Of a stretch of 64,000 bases of DNA, positions 16,117 to 24,549 are shown one piece after another. A model generated the notes under the pieces. The model ran no database searches, was not told the DNA's origin, and worked only from the letters and a program-made list of their open reading frames with translations. This DNA comes from Cellulomonas fimi ATCC 484 (GTDB lineage: Bacteria > Actinomycetota > Actinomycetes > Actinomycetales > Cellulomonadaceae). Where the stretch lies: the NCBI RefSeq assembly GCF_000212695.1, contig NC_015514.1, forward strand, positions 3,720,001 through 3,784,000, read 5' to 3'. The translations under genes were made by a program, and so were the position numbers. Within the stretch, counting starts at the first letter, position 1, and each line of letters starts with the position of its first letter.

Positions 16117-17448
16117 ATGCGCCACCGTCCCGCCCTGCGCGGCCGGACCGCCGTCCTGCGGTCCGCCGCCCTGCTCGCCGTGGGGGCCCTCGCCCTGACC
16201 GCCTGCGCCGGATCCGGCGAGCCCGCCGCCGAGGCCACCAGCTCGGGCCCGCCCGAGCCCGTCGAGATCCGCTTCTCCTGGTGGGGCTCGGACTCGCGGC
16301 ACGAGCTCACCCAGCAGGTCCTCGACGAGTTCACCAAGAAGTACCCCCACATCACGGTGGTCCCGGACTACACGGACTGGAACTCGTACTTCGACAAGCT
16401 GGGCACGTCCGTGGCCGGCGGTGACGCGCCCGACGTCATCACGCAGGAGGAGCGCTTCCTGTCGGACTACGCCTCGCGCGGCGTGCTCGCGGACCTCAAC
16501 GAGCTGGGCCTGGACACGTCGAAGATCGACGACAACGTGCTGCAGTCCGGCACGATCGACGACGCGCTCTACGGCGTCGCGACCGGCGTCAACGCGTACG
16601 CGATCGTCGCGGACCCGGAGGCGTTCGCCGCGGCGGGCGTCGAGATGCCGGACGACACGACGTGGACGTGGGAGGACTACGTCGACATCGCCAACGAGAT
16701 CTCGACGAAGACCGGCAAGGCGGTCTACGGGACGCAGGACTACGGCTTCAACGAGCCGGGCTTCTCGATCTTCGCCCGCCAGCGCGGCGAGTCCCTCTAC
16801 ACGGACGAGGCCGAGGTCGGCTACAAGGACAAGACGCTCGCCGAGTGGTGGCAGTACTCGCTCGACCTGCAGGCCGGCGGCGGCACGCCCGACGCCGCGC
16901 TGACGGTCGAGACCGACGCGGGCGGCCCGGAGCAGTCGCTCGTCGGCACCAACAAGGGCGCGATGGCGTGGTTCTGGACCAACCAGCTCAGCGCGATCAC
17001 CAAGGCGTCGGGCCGCACGCTGCAGCTCCTGCGCGTCCCGGGCGAGTCGGAGGAGGACCGCACCGGCATGTACTTCAAGCCGGCGATGTTCTACTCCGTC
17101 TCGGCCGCCTCGGAGCACCCGGAGGAGTCGAAGCTCCTCGTCGACTTCCTGCTCAACGACCCGGCCGCCGGCGAGATCCTGCTGTCGGACCGCGGCCTGC
17201 CGGCCAACACCGACGTCCGCGCCGCGGTGCAGGACAAGTTCAACGACACCGACAAGCAGGCGGCCGAGTTCCTCGCGGACCTCGAGGACGAGATCGTCGA
17301 CGGGCCCGTCGTGCCGCCCGTCGGCGCGGGCGAGGTCGCGGGCATCATCCGGCGCATCAACGAGGAGGTCCTGTTCGGGCGCCTGACGCCGGAGGCCGCC
17401 GCCGAGCAGTTCACCGCCGAGGTCAAGCTGGCGATCGGCCAGTCCTGA
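16117..17448 (+). CDS. Sugar-binding lipoprotein of the LacI-controlled ABC importer
   Basis: Solute-binding component, 443 residues. Arg-rich n-region, hydrophobic core and lipobox LTAC, an Ala/Glu/Ser tether, then VEIRFSWWGSDSRHELTQQV, typical of family-1 sugar-binding proteins. ATG at 16117 follows GAAGGAG. Unlike the first importer in the window, the binding protein is last in the operon; a strong terminator follows at 17479-17519. Confidence 0.95.
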   Translation: MRHRPALRGRTAVLRSAALLAVGALALTACAGSGEPAAEATSSGPPEPVEIRFSWWGSDSRHELTQQVLDEFTKKYPHITVVPDYTDWNSYFDKLGTSVAGGDAPDVITQEERFLSDYASRGVLADLNELGLDTSKIDDNVLQSGTIDDALYGVATGVNAYAIVADPEAFAAAGVEMPDDTTWTWEDYVDIANEISTKTGKAVYGTQDYGFNEPGFSIFARQRGESLYTDEAEVGYKDKTLAEWWQYSLDLQAGGGTPDAALTVETDAGGPEQSLVGTNKGAMAWFWTNQLSAITKASGRTLQLLRVPGESEEDRTGMYFKPAMFYSVSAASEHPEESKLLVDFLLNDPAAGEILLSDRGLPANTDVRAAVQDKFNDTDKQAAEFLADLEDEIVDGPVVPPVGAGEVAGIIRRINEEVLFGRLTPEAAAEQFTAEVKLAIGQS

Positions 17449-17478
17449 CCCGCGCGGGACGGCCCGACCGTCCCTGAC

Positions 17479-17519
17479 CGCCGACGGGCGGCCCGCCGCG
17501 TGCGGGTCGCCCGTCGGCG
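17479..17519 (+). terminator. Terminator of the LacI-controlled importer operon
   Basis: An 18-base arm (17479-17496) pairs with 17502-17519, with one G-U wobble, around a 5-base loop, 31 bases after the binding-protein stop. Bases 17520-17673 hold no other supported feature. Confidence 0.8.
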
Positions 17520-17673
17520 TCTGCGCGTCCCCCGGCGAACCGCTCGACGGCCCGGCCGGGCACGCCCCCGGTATCTGCTCGCTCGGGCGCGGACTCCTGG
17601 ACGGTGCGAGGCTCGACCCTGGCAGGCTGGGCAGCCGCCCGCCCCGCGCCACCCGGACGAAGGACAGCCGCCG

Positions 17674-18981
17674 ATGCCGAACCGGATCCCCCCGCCCCGG
17701 CTCCCGGGATCGACGGGCGTGCCGGGCCCGTGGGACGCGCCGGTCCCGCCGCGCTCGGACGGGACGCGGTCGTGGCGGACGGTCGACCTCGACCCGGCGG
17801 TGCACGGGTTCGCGTTCCCCAACGCGTTCGTCGACGAGCACCTGACCCTGCCGAACGGCGCGACGATCACGACGCGCGGCCGGTGCGGCGGCATGTCGTA
17901 CGCGACGCTCGACTACTTCCTCTCCGGCCGGCCCGTCCCGCGCTGGTCCGCGGCGCTCTACGCCCCGGGCCGCGTGCCTCCCGACGACCACTGGCTCGCC
18001 CGCTACCTGCAGGAGCGGCAGGTGCAGTCGTTCATGACGGGCTCCGCCGCGAAGTTCCTCACGTGGACGCTGCACTCGGACGACGAGACGTGGGTGTTCA
18101 AGGGCGTGAGCCGCTGGACGAAGGAGGAGGAGGTCCCGCGGGTCGTGGCCGCCGTCGACGCCGGACGTCCGGTGGTGCTGGGGCTCGTCGTCGCGCGCTC
18201 GCTGGGCAAGGTCGGCCAGAACCACCAGGTCGTCGCGTACGGGTACGACCTCGACCGGGCCTCGGGCCGCACGGTGCTGCGCGTGTACGACCCGAACACG
18301 CCGGGCCGCGAGGTCCAGCTCGTCTCGGACGGCGACCACAAGGACTGGACCGCGACGAACGGCGCCCGCTGGCGCGGGTTCTTCGTGCAGGACTACACGC
18401 CCAAGCCGCCGCGCGTGCTGACCCGGACGGCACCCGCCCCGGACCTGCAGGTCCGCACGGGCGACGTCATGAAGCTGTCCCACGTCTGGACGGGCCGCAC
18501 GCTGCACTCGCACGCGCTCGCGTACACGCACGACGGGACGTCCGGTCAGCAGCAGGTGACGGCGTTCGACGGGTCCGACGACAACGACCTGTGGCGGCTC
18601 GAGGGCCCGCACGGGACCGCCGCGGGCGAGGGTGACGGCCGGGCGCTGCGGGACGGCGACGTGGTGCGGCTGCGGCACGTCTCCACGGGGCGCCGGCTGC
18701 ACAGCCACCACGGCTTCCCGTCGCCCGTGTCGGGGCAGCAGGAGGTCACGGCGTTCGGCGGGGACGACGCGGGGGACGCGAACGACGACTGGCGGGTCGA
18801 GTCCGACGGCGGCGGGAGGTGGCGCGCGGGAGGCCGGGTCCGGCTCGTGCACGTCGCGACCGGGGTCGCGCTGCACTCGCACCGGGCCGCGCACCAGCAG
18901 CACACGGCCGGCCAGCAGGAGGTCACGGGCTACGACGGCCGGGACGACAACGACTGGTGGTCGGTGCTCGAGGTCCGTTGA
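17674..18981 (+). CDS. Papain/C39-like cysteine peptidase-fold protein with MIR repeats
   Basis: A 435-residue protein I recognise only by parts. The N-terminal half (about 60-240) has a plausible papain-like triad: C71 in RGRCGGMSYATLDYF, H184 in GQNHQVVAYGYD and D206/N208 in VYDPNTP. The C-terminal half (about 260-435) contains three MIR-like beta-trefoil repeats, each with LHSH followed by GQQ(Q/E)VT and a D-rich W/DDW segment. MIR domains are mainly eukaryotic (protein O-mannosyltransferases, IP3 receptors). No signal peptide is seen, only a Pro-rich N-terminus. AAGGA lies ten bases before ATG at 17674. Activity is unproven; it could be a peptidase, an amidase/acyltransferase or a pseudo-enzyme. 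Confidence 0.8.
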   Translation: MPNRIPPPRLPGSTGVPGPWDAPVPPRSDGTRSWRTVDLDPAVHGFAFPNAFVDEHLTLPNGATITTRGRCGGMSYATLDYFLSGRPVPRWSAALYAPGRVPPDDHWLARYLQERQVQSFMTGSAAKFLTWTLHSDDETWVFKGVSRWTKEEEVPRVVAAVDAGRPVVLGLVVARSLGKVGQNHQVVAYGYDLDRASGRTVLRVYDPNTPGREVQLVSDGDHKDWTATNGARWRGFFVQDYTPKPPRVLTRTAPAPDLQVRTGDVMKLSHVWTGRTLHSHALAYTHDGTSGQQQVTAFDGSDDNDLWRLEGPHGTAAGEGDGRALRDGDVVRLRHVSTGRRLHSHHGFPSPVSGQQEVTAFGGDDAGDANDDWRVESDGGGRWRAGGRVRLVHVATGVALHSHRAAHQQHTAGQQEVTGYDGRDDNDWWSVLEVR

Positions 18982-19038
18982 CGCGGTCGCGTCGGCGGCA
19001 CCCTTCACCCCTGTTCCGAGGCGGTGACCGCCGCCAGA

Positions 19039-19071
19039 CCCAAATCCCGACCAATCGTCTCGGGATTTGGG
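19039..19071 (+). terminator. Perfect 12-bp hairpin before the sulfonate operon
   Basis: CCCAAATCCCGA (19039-19050) pairs with TCGGGATTTGGG (19060-19071) around a 9-base loop, 57 bases after the MIR gene. It can serve as that gene's terminator. Its AT-rich arms are unlike the other GC-only terminators here, so it could instead be an operator for the downstream sulfur operon. Confidence 0.65.
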
Positions 19072-19113
19072 AGGCCTCTTCTCACGCCTCGGCACGCCTG
19101 GCAGGGTCGTCCC

Positions 19114-19197
19114 ATGCCCGCACGCCGAGTCCTCGACGCCGCAGCGCCGCTGCACGCCGTCGTCGACGCGTGTCGGGCGTGTCGCGCCTGTCGCTGA
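19114..19197 (+). CDS. Cysteine-rich leader peptide of the sulfonate operon
   Basis: A 27-residue open frame, MPARRVLDAAAP... ending VDACRACRACR, with CAGGG eight bases before its ATG. All three cysteines are encoded by TGT, while TGC prevails in neighbouring genes. It ends 313 bases before the sulfonate-binding protein gene. Short Cys-codon leaders upstream of sulfur-acquisition genes are a known actinobacterial class: ribosome stalling when charged tRNA-Cys is scarce is thought to raise expression of downstream genes. Function here is inferred from position and composition. Confidence 0.7.
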   Translation: MPARRVLDAAAPLHAVVDACRACRACR

Positions 19198-19510
19198 GCG
19201 TCGACCCCGCCGTCGCCGCCCACCGTCGGGCCAGCGGCGCCCCCGCGCCGCGACCGTGACGCTCCCGGCCCTGCGTGCCGCGACCGTCACCGCCCTCGTC
19301 GGGCCCCTCTCCCCCGCGTCCGTGTCCGCGCACTCCTGACCTGGCACCACCGTCGGCGCCCCCGCGCGCCCGGCGTCGCACCACGGCCGCCACCCGGCCG
19401 GCCTCGCGCCGGCGACGCGGCGGCCGCGCACCGCTGCCGTCCGACCACGCACCCCGCGCCCTGCCGGGCCGTCCCGGGGTCGATCCGTCCTGCCATCGAG
19501 AGGACCACCC
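19198..19510 (+). promoter_or_regulatory. Leader region between Cys leader peptide and ssuA-like gene
   Basis: Non-coding, GC-rich and pyrimidine-rich. It contains an imperfect direct repeat (GCCGCGACCGTgACG / GCCGCGACCGTcACC, near 19246-19290). No classic terminator with a T-run is visible, so if this is an attenuator, Rho-dependent or translation-coupled control is more likely than intrinsic termination. A GAGAGGA ribosome-binding site precedes the next gene. Confidence 0.4.
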
Positions 19511-20671
19511 ATGTCCCGCACCGCCCGCACCTCCCGGCACCTCGCACGGCCGGCGCGCCCCGTCGCGCGCCGCACCGGCAGCCCGCCACGCACGCCGCGC
19601 CCCACGCGGGTCGCCGTCGCCGCGCTCGCGGTCCTCGCGCTCGCCGGCCTGGCCGCCTGCTCGCAGGCGAACGCCGAGGCCGGGCACGGCGCCGCGAGCG
19701 CACCGACCGGTGCGCTGCCGACCGCGGTCCCGGCCGGCACGACGCTCGTCGTCGGCGACCCCACCACGCAGAAGGCCGTCGAGATCGCAGGCGACGACCT
19801 CGACAGCGACCTGGGCTTCGAGATCGAGTGGGCGAACGTGTCCGGCGGTCCCGCGACGACGGAGGCGTTCCGCGCGGGGTCCCTCGACGTGGGCGCCGTC
19901 GCCGACATCCCGCCCATCCACGCCACGTGGACGGGCCTCGACGTGCAGATCGTGGCCGCCGCCTACCGGGAGGACTGGCAGGAGAACCCGATCTACTCGT
20001 TCGGCGTCGCGCCCGGCGTCGACGGCGTCGACGAGCTCGAGGACCTCCGCGGGCTGCGGGTCGCGTACAGCCCGGGCCAGGCGCAGGGCGCGATCGTGCT
20101 GCGCGCGCTGGAGGAGGCCGGGCTCACGCAGGACGACGTGACGCTCGTCGAGCTGCCGAGCACGGGTGACGTGTACCCGACCGCGCTCGCCGCCAAGGAG
20201 GTCGACGTCGCGCCGCTCGGCGGGATCCAGGTGGCCCGCTACCTCGACGCGTACGGGTCCGACGGCGCGCACGTCGTCGCGCACGGCCTGCGGGACGACC
20301 CGAGCACCCTGTACGTGCCGAGCGAGGTGCTCGCCGACCCGGCGAAGGCGGCCGCGCTGCGCGCCTACGTCGAGCTGTGGGCCGCCGCGAAGCTGTGGGT
20401 GCACGACCACCCGGAGGAGTGGAAGCAGGGGTACTACGTCGAGGACCAGGGCCTGAGCGCGGCGGACGCGGACTACCTGGTCGCGCACGCCGGCGTCCCG
20501 GACCTGCCGGAGGACTGGACCGAGCCGATCGCCCGCCACCAGGAGACGATCGACCTGCTCGCGCAGGCCACGGGCAACGACGTGCTCGACGCCGCCGACC
20601 TGTGGGACGAGCGGTTCGCCGCCGTCGTCGCCGAGGGCGCCGCGGCCTACCGGGCGGGGGCGGGCGGCTGA
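19511..20671 (+). CDS. ssuA: Sulfonate-type ABC transporter substrate-binding lipoprotein
   Basis: Periplasmic-type binding protein of the NMT1/SsuA class, 386 residues. A long Arg/Pro-rich n-region precedes the hydrophobic core and the lipobox LAAC (about residue 55). The fold carries LVVGDPTTQKAVEIA, TEAFRAGSLDVGAVADIPPI and LRVAYSPGQAQGAIVLRALEEAGL, typical of aliphatic sulfonate, taurine or related ligands. It overlaps the permease start (TGATG). With the Cys-codon leader and a flavin monooxygenase downstream, uptake of an organosulfur compound for cysteine supply is the best reading. Confidence 0.9.
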   Translation: MSRTARTSRHLARPARPVARRTGSPPRTPRPTRVAVAALAVLALAGLAACSQANAEAGHGAASAPTGALPTAVPAGTTLVVGDPTTQKAVEIAGDDLDSDLGFEIEWANVSGGPATTEAFRAGSLDVGAVADIPPIHATWTGLDVQIVAAAYREDWQENPIYSFGVAPGVDGVDELEDLRGLRVAYSPGQAQGAIVLRALEEAGLTQDDVTLVELPSTGDVYPTALAAKEVDVAPLGGIQVARYLDAYGSDGAHVVAHGLRDDPSTLYVPSEVLADPAKAAALRAYVELWAAAKLWVHDHPEEWKQGYYVEDQGLSAADADYLVAHAGVPDLPEDWTEPIARHQETIDLLAQATGNDVLDAADLWDERFAAVVAEGAAAYRAGAGG

Positions 20672-21525
20672 TGTCGACGCTCGCCGCACCCCGCGCACTC
20701 ACGGCCCCTCGCGCCGGCGGCCGGACCCGACCCGCCGTCCGACGCCGCACCCGGCGCCTCGGCCCCGGCCGGCCCGTGCCGGGCGGCGCCGCCGTCGGGC
20801 TGCTCGCGCTCCTGGCCGCCTGGTCGGTCGGCAGCGCCGTCGGGCTCGTCGACCCGCGCACGCTGTCCGCACCGTGGACCGTCGTCACGACCGCACGCGA
20901 CCTGCTGGCCGACGGCCGTCTGCAGGAGAACCTCGCGGTGTCCGCCGGGCGCGCGTCCGCCGGTCTCGCGCTCGGGATCGTCGCGGGCACGCTCCTCGCG
21001 CTGCTCTCGGGGCTGTCCCGGTGGGGTGAGGCGCTCGTCGACGGCCCCGTGCAGGTCAAGAGGGCGATCCCCAGCCTCGCCCTGCTGCCCCTGCTGATCC
21101 TCTGGCTCGGCATCGGGGAGACGATGAAGGTCGTCACGATCCTGCTCGGCGTCCTCGTGCCCGTGTACATCCACACGCACAACGGCCTGCGGACCATCGA
21201 CGCGCGCTACGTCGAGCTCGCGGAGACCATCGGGCTGTCGCGGTGGCAGTTCGTCCGCCGCGTCGTCCTGCCGGGCGCACTTCCCGGGTTCCTGCTGGGG
21301 CTGCGGTTCGCCGTCACCGGCGCCTGGTTGTCCCTGGTGGTGGTCGAGCAGATCAACGGCACGGCCGGCATCGGCTACATGATGGAGCTCGCACGCACCT
21401 ACGGGCAGACGGACGTCATCGTCGTCGGCCTCGTGCTGTACGGGTTGCTCGGGTTCGGCTCGGACGCGCTCGTCCGCCTCGTGCAGAGGAGGGCGCTCGC
21501 ATGGCGACGCACGCTCGCGGACTGA
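20671..21525 (+). CDS. ssuC: Sulfonate-type ABC transporter permease
   Basis: A 284-residue BPD-type permease with six predicted helices starting GGAAVGLLALLAAWSVGSAVG and the EAA-like loop ELAETIGLSRWQFVRRVVLPGALPG, characteristic of SsuC/TauC. Starts in the TGATG overlap with the binding-protein gene at 20671. The ATPase gene begins inside its last 25 bases, so all three subunits are tightly coupled. Confidence 0.93.
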   Translation: MSTLAAPRALTAPRAGGRTRPAVRRRTRRLGPGRPVPGGAAVGLLALLAAWSVGSAVGLVDPRTLSAPWTVVTTARDLLADGRLQENLAVSAGRASAGLALGIVAGTLLALLSGLSRWGEALVDGPVQVKRAIPSLALLPLLILWLGIGETMKVVTILLGVLVPVYIHTHNGLRTIDARYVELAETIGLSRWQFVRRVVLPGALPGFLLGLRFAVTGAWLSLVVVEQINGTAGIGYMMELARTYGQTDVIVVGLVLYGLLGFGSDALVRLVQRRALAWRRTLAD

Positions 21526-22496
21526 CCACCTCCGTGCCCGACCGGACCGACGAGCGGGTGCCCGCGAGGTCCGCCGTCCCGCCGCCCGTGCACGGCGTGC
21601 TCGCCGACGAGCGGACGACCACGTCCGACGGGTCCGTCGTGGTGCGCGACCTGGTCCGCTCCTACGGCCTGGCCGAGGGTGACGGGCGCGTGCTGCGCGA
21701 CCTCGACCTGACCATCGCGCCGGGCGAGCTCGTCGCGATCCTCGGCCGCTCCGGCTCGGGGAAGTCGACGCTGCTGCGCGCGCTCGCCGGGCTCGACCAC
21801 GACGTGCACGGCACCGGCACGGTCGCGGTCCCCGAGCGGGTGTCCGTCGTCTTCCAGGACTCGCGGCTGCTGCCGTGGGCCCGTGTGCTCGACAACGTGA
21901 CGCTCGGGCTGCGCGGCGGGGACGCGCGGGCTCTCGGGCGCGAGCGGCTCGCCGAGGTCGGCCTCGCGGGCCGCGAGCGCGCGTGGCCCACCGAGCTGTC
22001 GGGCGGCGAGCAGCAGCGCGTCTCCCTGGCCCGCTCGCTCGTCCGGGAGCCGCAGCTGCTGCTCGCCGACGAGCCGTTCGGGGCGCTCGACGCCCTCACC
22101 CGCATCCGTATGCACGACCTGCTGCGCGACCTGTGCGCGCGGCACCGGCCCGCGGTCCTGCTCGTCACGCACGACGTCGACGAGGCGATCGTGCTCGCGG
22201 AGCGGGTCGTCGTGCTCGACCACGGCCGGATCGCGCTCGACGTCCCGGTCGCGCTGGACGGCCCGCGGGACCCCGCCGACCCGCGGTTCGCCGACCTGCG
22301 CGCCCGCCTGCTCGACGCGCTCGGCGTGCCCGCTGCGGCGCGCCCCGCGACGGGAGCCGACGCCCCCGGCCCGACCGGTCACCTCGACCGGACCGCCTCC
22401 GACGACCGCACCGACGTCCACGAGCGCACCGACACGCACGACCGCGCCGACCTCTCCGACCGCAGCGACTCCCACGACACGAGGAGCACCCGATGA
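21501..22496 (+). CDS. ssuB: Sulfonate-type ABC transporter ATPase with Asp/His/Arg-rich tail
   Basis: Drives the importer by ATP hydrolysis; 331 residues. Walker A GRSGSGKST (about 82-90), Q-loop VVFQDSRLLPW, signature LSGGEQQRVSLARSL, Walker B LLLADEPFGALDAL and H-loop LLVTHDVDEA are all intact. The protein is longer than usual SsuB (about 250): it has a 45-residue N-terminal extension, and its last 35 residues form a low-complexity DRxD/HDR tail (22381-22496). ATG at 21501 follows GAGGAGG within the permease gene. It overlaps the monooxygenase start by ATGA. Confidence 0.93.
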   Translation: MATHARGLTTSVPDRTDERVPARSAVPPPVHGVLADERTTTSDGSVVVRDLVRSYGLAEGDGRVLRDLDLTIAPGELVAILGRSGSGKSTLLRALAGLDHDVHGTGTVAVPERVSVVFQDSRLLPWARVLDNVTLGLRGGDARALGRERLAEVGLAGRERAWPTELSGGEQQRVSLARSLVREPQLLLADEPFGALDALTRIRMHDLLRDLCARHRPAVLLVTHDVDEAIVLAERVVVLDHGRIALDVPVALDGPRDPADPRFADLRARLLDALGVPAAARPATGADAPGPTGHLDRTASDDRTDVHERTDTHDRADLSDRSDSHDTRSTR

Positions 22497-23887
22497 CCAC
22501 GCACACCCCGCCCACCCGCGCGCGCGGCGAGCACCGCCCGGGCCGCCTGCACCTCAACGCGTTCCTCATGAGCACGGGCCACCACGAGGCGTCGTGGCGG
22601 CTCCCCGAGAGCGACCCGTCGTACGTCTCGACGAACATCGCCTACCTGCAGCGCCTCGCGCAGACCGCGGAGCGCGGGAAGCTCGACTCGATCTTCTTCG
22701 CCGACGGCCCCGCGCTGCACCGGGACATCGGCCGCCGCCCGGCGGGGACGCTCGAGCCGACCGTCGTGCTCGCGGCCATCGCGGCGGTCACCGAGCGGAT
22801 CGGCCTCATCGCGACGGCGTCGACGACCTACAACGACCCGTACAACCTGGCGCGGCGGTTCGCGTCGGTGGACCACATCAGCGGCGGGCGCGCGGGGTGG
22901 AACGTGGTGACGACCGCGTTCGTCGAGGCGGCCCGCAACTTCGGGCTCGACGAGCAGCCCGCCCATCACGCCCGGTACGAGCGCGCGGCGGAGTTCCTCG
23001 AGGTCGCGCTCAAGCTGTGGGACTCGTGGGAGGACGACGCGGAGGTGGGCGACAAGGCCGCCGGCGTGTGGGGCGACTCGTCGCGCGTGCACCCCATCGG
23101 GCACGTCGGCGAGCACTTCTCGGTCGCCGGGGCGCTGACGACGCCGCGCTCGCCGCAGGCGTACCCGCTGCTCGTGCAGGCCGGGTCGTCGGAAGACGGC
23201 AAGGACCTGGCCGCCCGCTACGCGGAGGCAGTGTTCACGGCGCAGCAGACGCTGGACGACGCGCAGCGGTTCTACGCCGACCTCAAGCGCCGGGCCGTCG
23301 AGTGGGGTCGTGACCCCGCGACGATCCTCGTCCTGCCGGGCATCGTGCCGGTGCTCGGCGCGACCGCCGCCGAGGCCCGCGAGAAGGAGGACGAGCTCGA
23401 CCGGCTCATCGCGCCCGAGTACGCACGCCGCCAGCTCGCCGCGACCCTGCGCGTCGACCCCGACGACCTGCCGCTCGACCGCGAGCTCCCCGCCGACCTG
23501 CCGTCGGAGGACGAGATCGAGGGCGCGAAGAGCCGGTACACGCTCATCGTCGACCTGGCCCGCCGGGAGCGGCTGACCGTGCGTCAGCTCATCGGGCGGC
23601 TGGGCGGCGGCCGCGGGCACCGCACGTTCTCCGGCACGCCCGAGCAGGTCGCCGACACGCTGCAGGACTGGTACGACCAGGGCGCCGCCGACGGCTTCAA
23701 CGTCATGCCCGCCGTCCTGCCGTCGGGCCTGGAGGAGTTCGTGGACCAGGTGGTCCCGATCCTCGTCGAGCGCGGGCTGTTCCGGTCCGAGTACGAGGGC
23801 ACGACCCTGCGCGACCACTACGGCCTGCCCCGGCCCACCAACCCCCACACGGCGGCGCGCCTCGCGGCCGCGGAGGTCACCCGTTGA
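22493..23887 (+). CDS. Flavin-dependent monooxygenase of the NtaA/SnaA/DszA family
   Basis: LLM-class oxygenase using reduced FMN from a separate reductase, 464 residues. Family signs are RLHLNAFLMSTGHHEASWR, ERGKLDSIFFADGP, TYNDPYNLARRFASVDHISGGRAGWN and QAGSSEDGKDLAARYAEAVFTA. Members desulfonate or oxidise organosulfur compounds, or degrade aminopolycarboxylates such as nitrilotriacetate. In this operon, oxidative release of sulfite from an imported sulfonate or sulfone is most likely. ATG at 22493 overlaps the ATPase stop. No flavin reductase gene is adjacent, so it must be supplied from elsewhere. Confidence 0.92.
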   Translation: MTTHTPPTRARGEHRPGRLHLNAFLMSTGHHEASWRLPESDPSYVSTNIAYLQRLAQTAERGKLDSIFFADGPALHRDIGRRPAGTLEPTVVLAAIAAVTERIGLIATASTTYNDPYNLARRFASVDHISGGRAGWNVVTTAFVEAARNFGLDEQPAHHARYERAAEFLEVALKLWDSWEDDAEVGDKAAGVWGDSSRVHPIGHVGEHFSVAGALTTPRSPQAYPLLVQAGSSEDGKDLAARYAEAVFTAQQTLDDAQRFYADLKRRAVEWGRDPATILVLPGIVPVLGATAAEAREKEDELDRLIAPEYARRQLAATLRVDPDDLPLDRELPADLPSEDEIEGAKSRYTLIVDLARRERLTVRQLIGRLGGGRGHRTFSGTPEQVADTLQDWYDQGAADGFNVMPAVLPSGLEEFVDQVVPILVERGLFRSEYEGTTLRDHYGLPRPTNPHTAARLAAAEVTR

Positions 23888-24258
23888 CCCCGCAGCTGCA
23901 GCGGGGAACCCCCGGCGTGGGCGACGAGCCACACGGCGCGGTCCGACGAGACGTCGACGGCGGCGCCGATCTCGCGACGGTCCCATCGGGTGACGCGGAG
24001 CCGGCGTGCTCGACGCGCCCGGTCGAAGCCAGCGACGACGTCGATGCGTCGGTCATACGTGCGCCACTGCGCGATCTCCCCCACCAGCTGCGGTGGGAGG
24101 ACGTCCAGGAACGCCGTCGCGCAGCCGCCGGCCGGGAGCCCGACCGTGTCGAACACGAGCCCGTCGCGCAGCTCTGCACAGCGCTCGAGGTGCACCACCC
24201 CGATCCTCAGCCGAACCGCCGCGTGGGCGGGCCCGACCTCGCTGCCGAGGATGCGCAC
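23818..24258 (-). CDS. Hypothetical protein, possibly truncated at both ends
   Basis: I do not recognise it. A GTG-started frame of 146 codons with alternating hydrophobic strands (RLRIGVVHLERCAEL, VFDTVGLPAGGCATAFLDVL, VDVSSDRAVWLVAHAG). Coding-like residues continue upstream of GTG (VVLDTFVDVATADARGRW) as far as an in-frame TGA near 24345, and the last 23 residues are antisense to the monooxygenase gene (70-base convergent overlap). Codon use is less GC3-biased (TAT, TGT, GCA, CGA, CAA) than its neighbours. This fits a decaying or recently acquired gene; a real short gene is the alternative. Confidence 0.4.
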   Translation of the reverse strand: MRILGSEVGPAHAAVRLRIGVVHLERCAELRDGLVFDTVGLPAGGCATAFLDVLPPQLVGEIAQWRTYDRRIDVVAGFDRARRARRLRVTRWDRREIGAAVDVSSDRAVWLVAHAGGSPLQLRGQRVTSAAARRAAVWGLVGRGRP

Positions 24259-24549
24259 GTCCGGCCAGCGTCCGCGGGCGTCAGCGGTCGCGACGTCGAC
24301 GAACGTGTCGAGGACGACGGCCGTGTCGATCGGCGCTCCTCACTCGGGGGTCGGCTGCTGGCCGCAGCATGACACCGACACGCCCTCCCGAGCGCGTAGG
24401 ACGCGCGCGTCGCGCGGTGTGCGGCGCGCTGCGGTGGGCCGACCAGGGCGTGACGTTCACCCGAACAGTGAGAAATCGCCCAGATCGGGAGAGTGCGGGG
24501 TCGGGTTCATGGTGGGATGGGCGCGCACACCCCACGACTGAGGAGCACC

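Noticed and set aside
16102..19926. Minus-strand open frame of 1274 codons
   Set aside because: Antisense to the sugar-binding lipoprotein, MIR protein and ssuA; no domain is recognisable and composition is that of a shadow frame.
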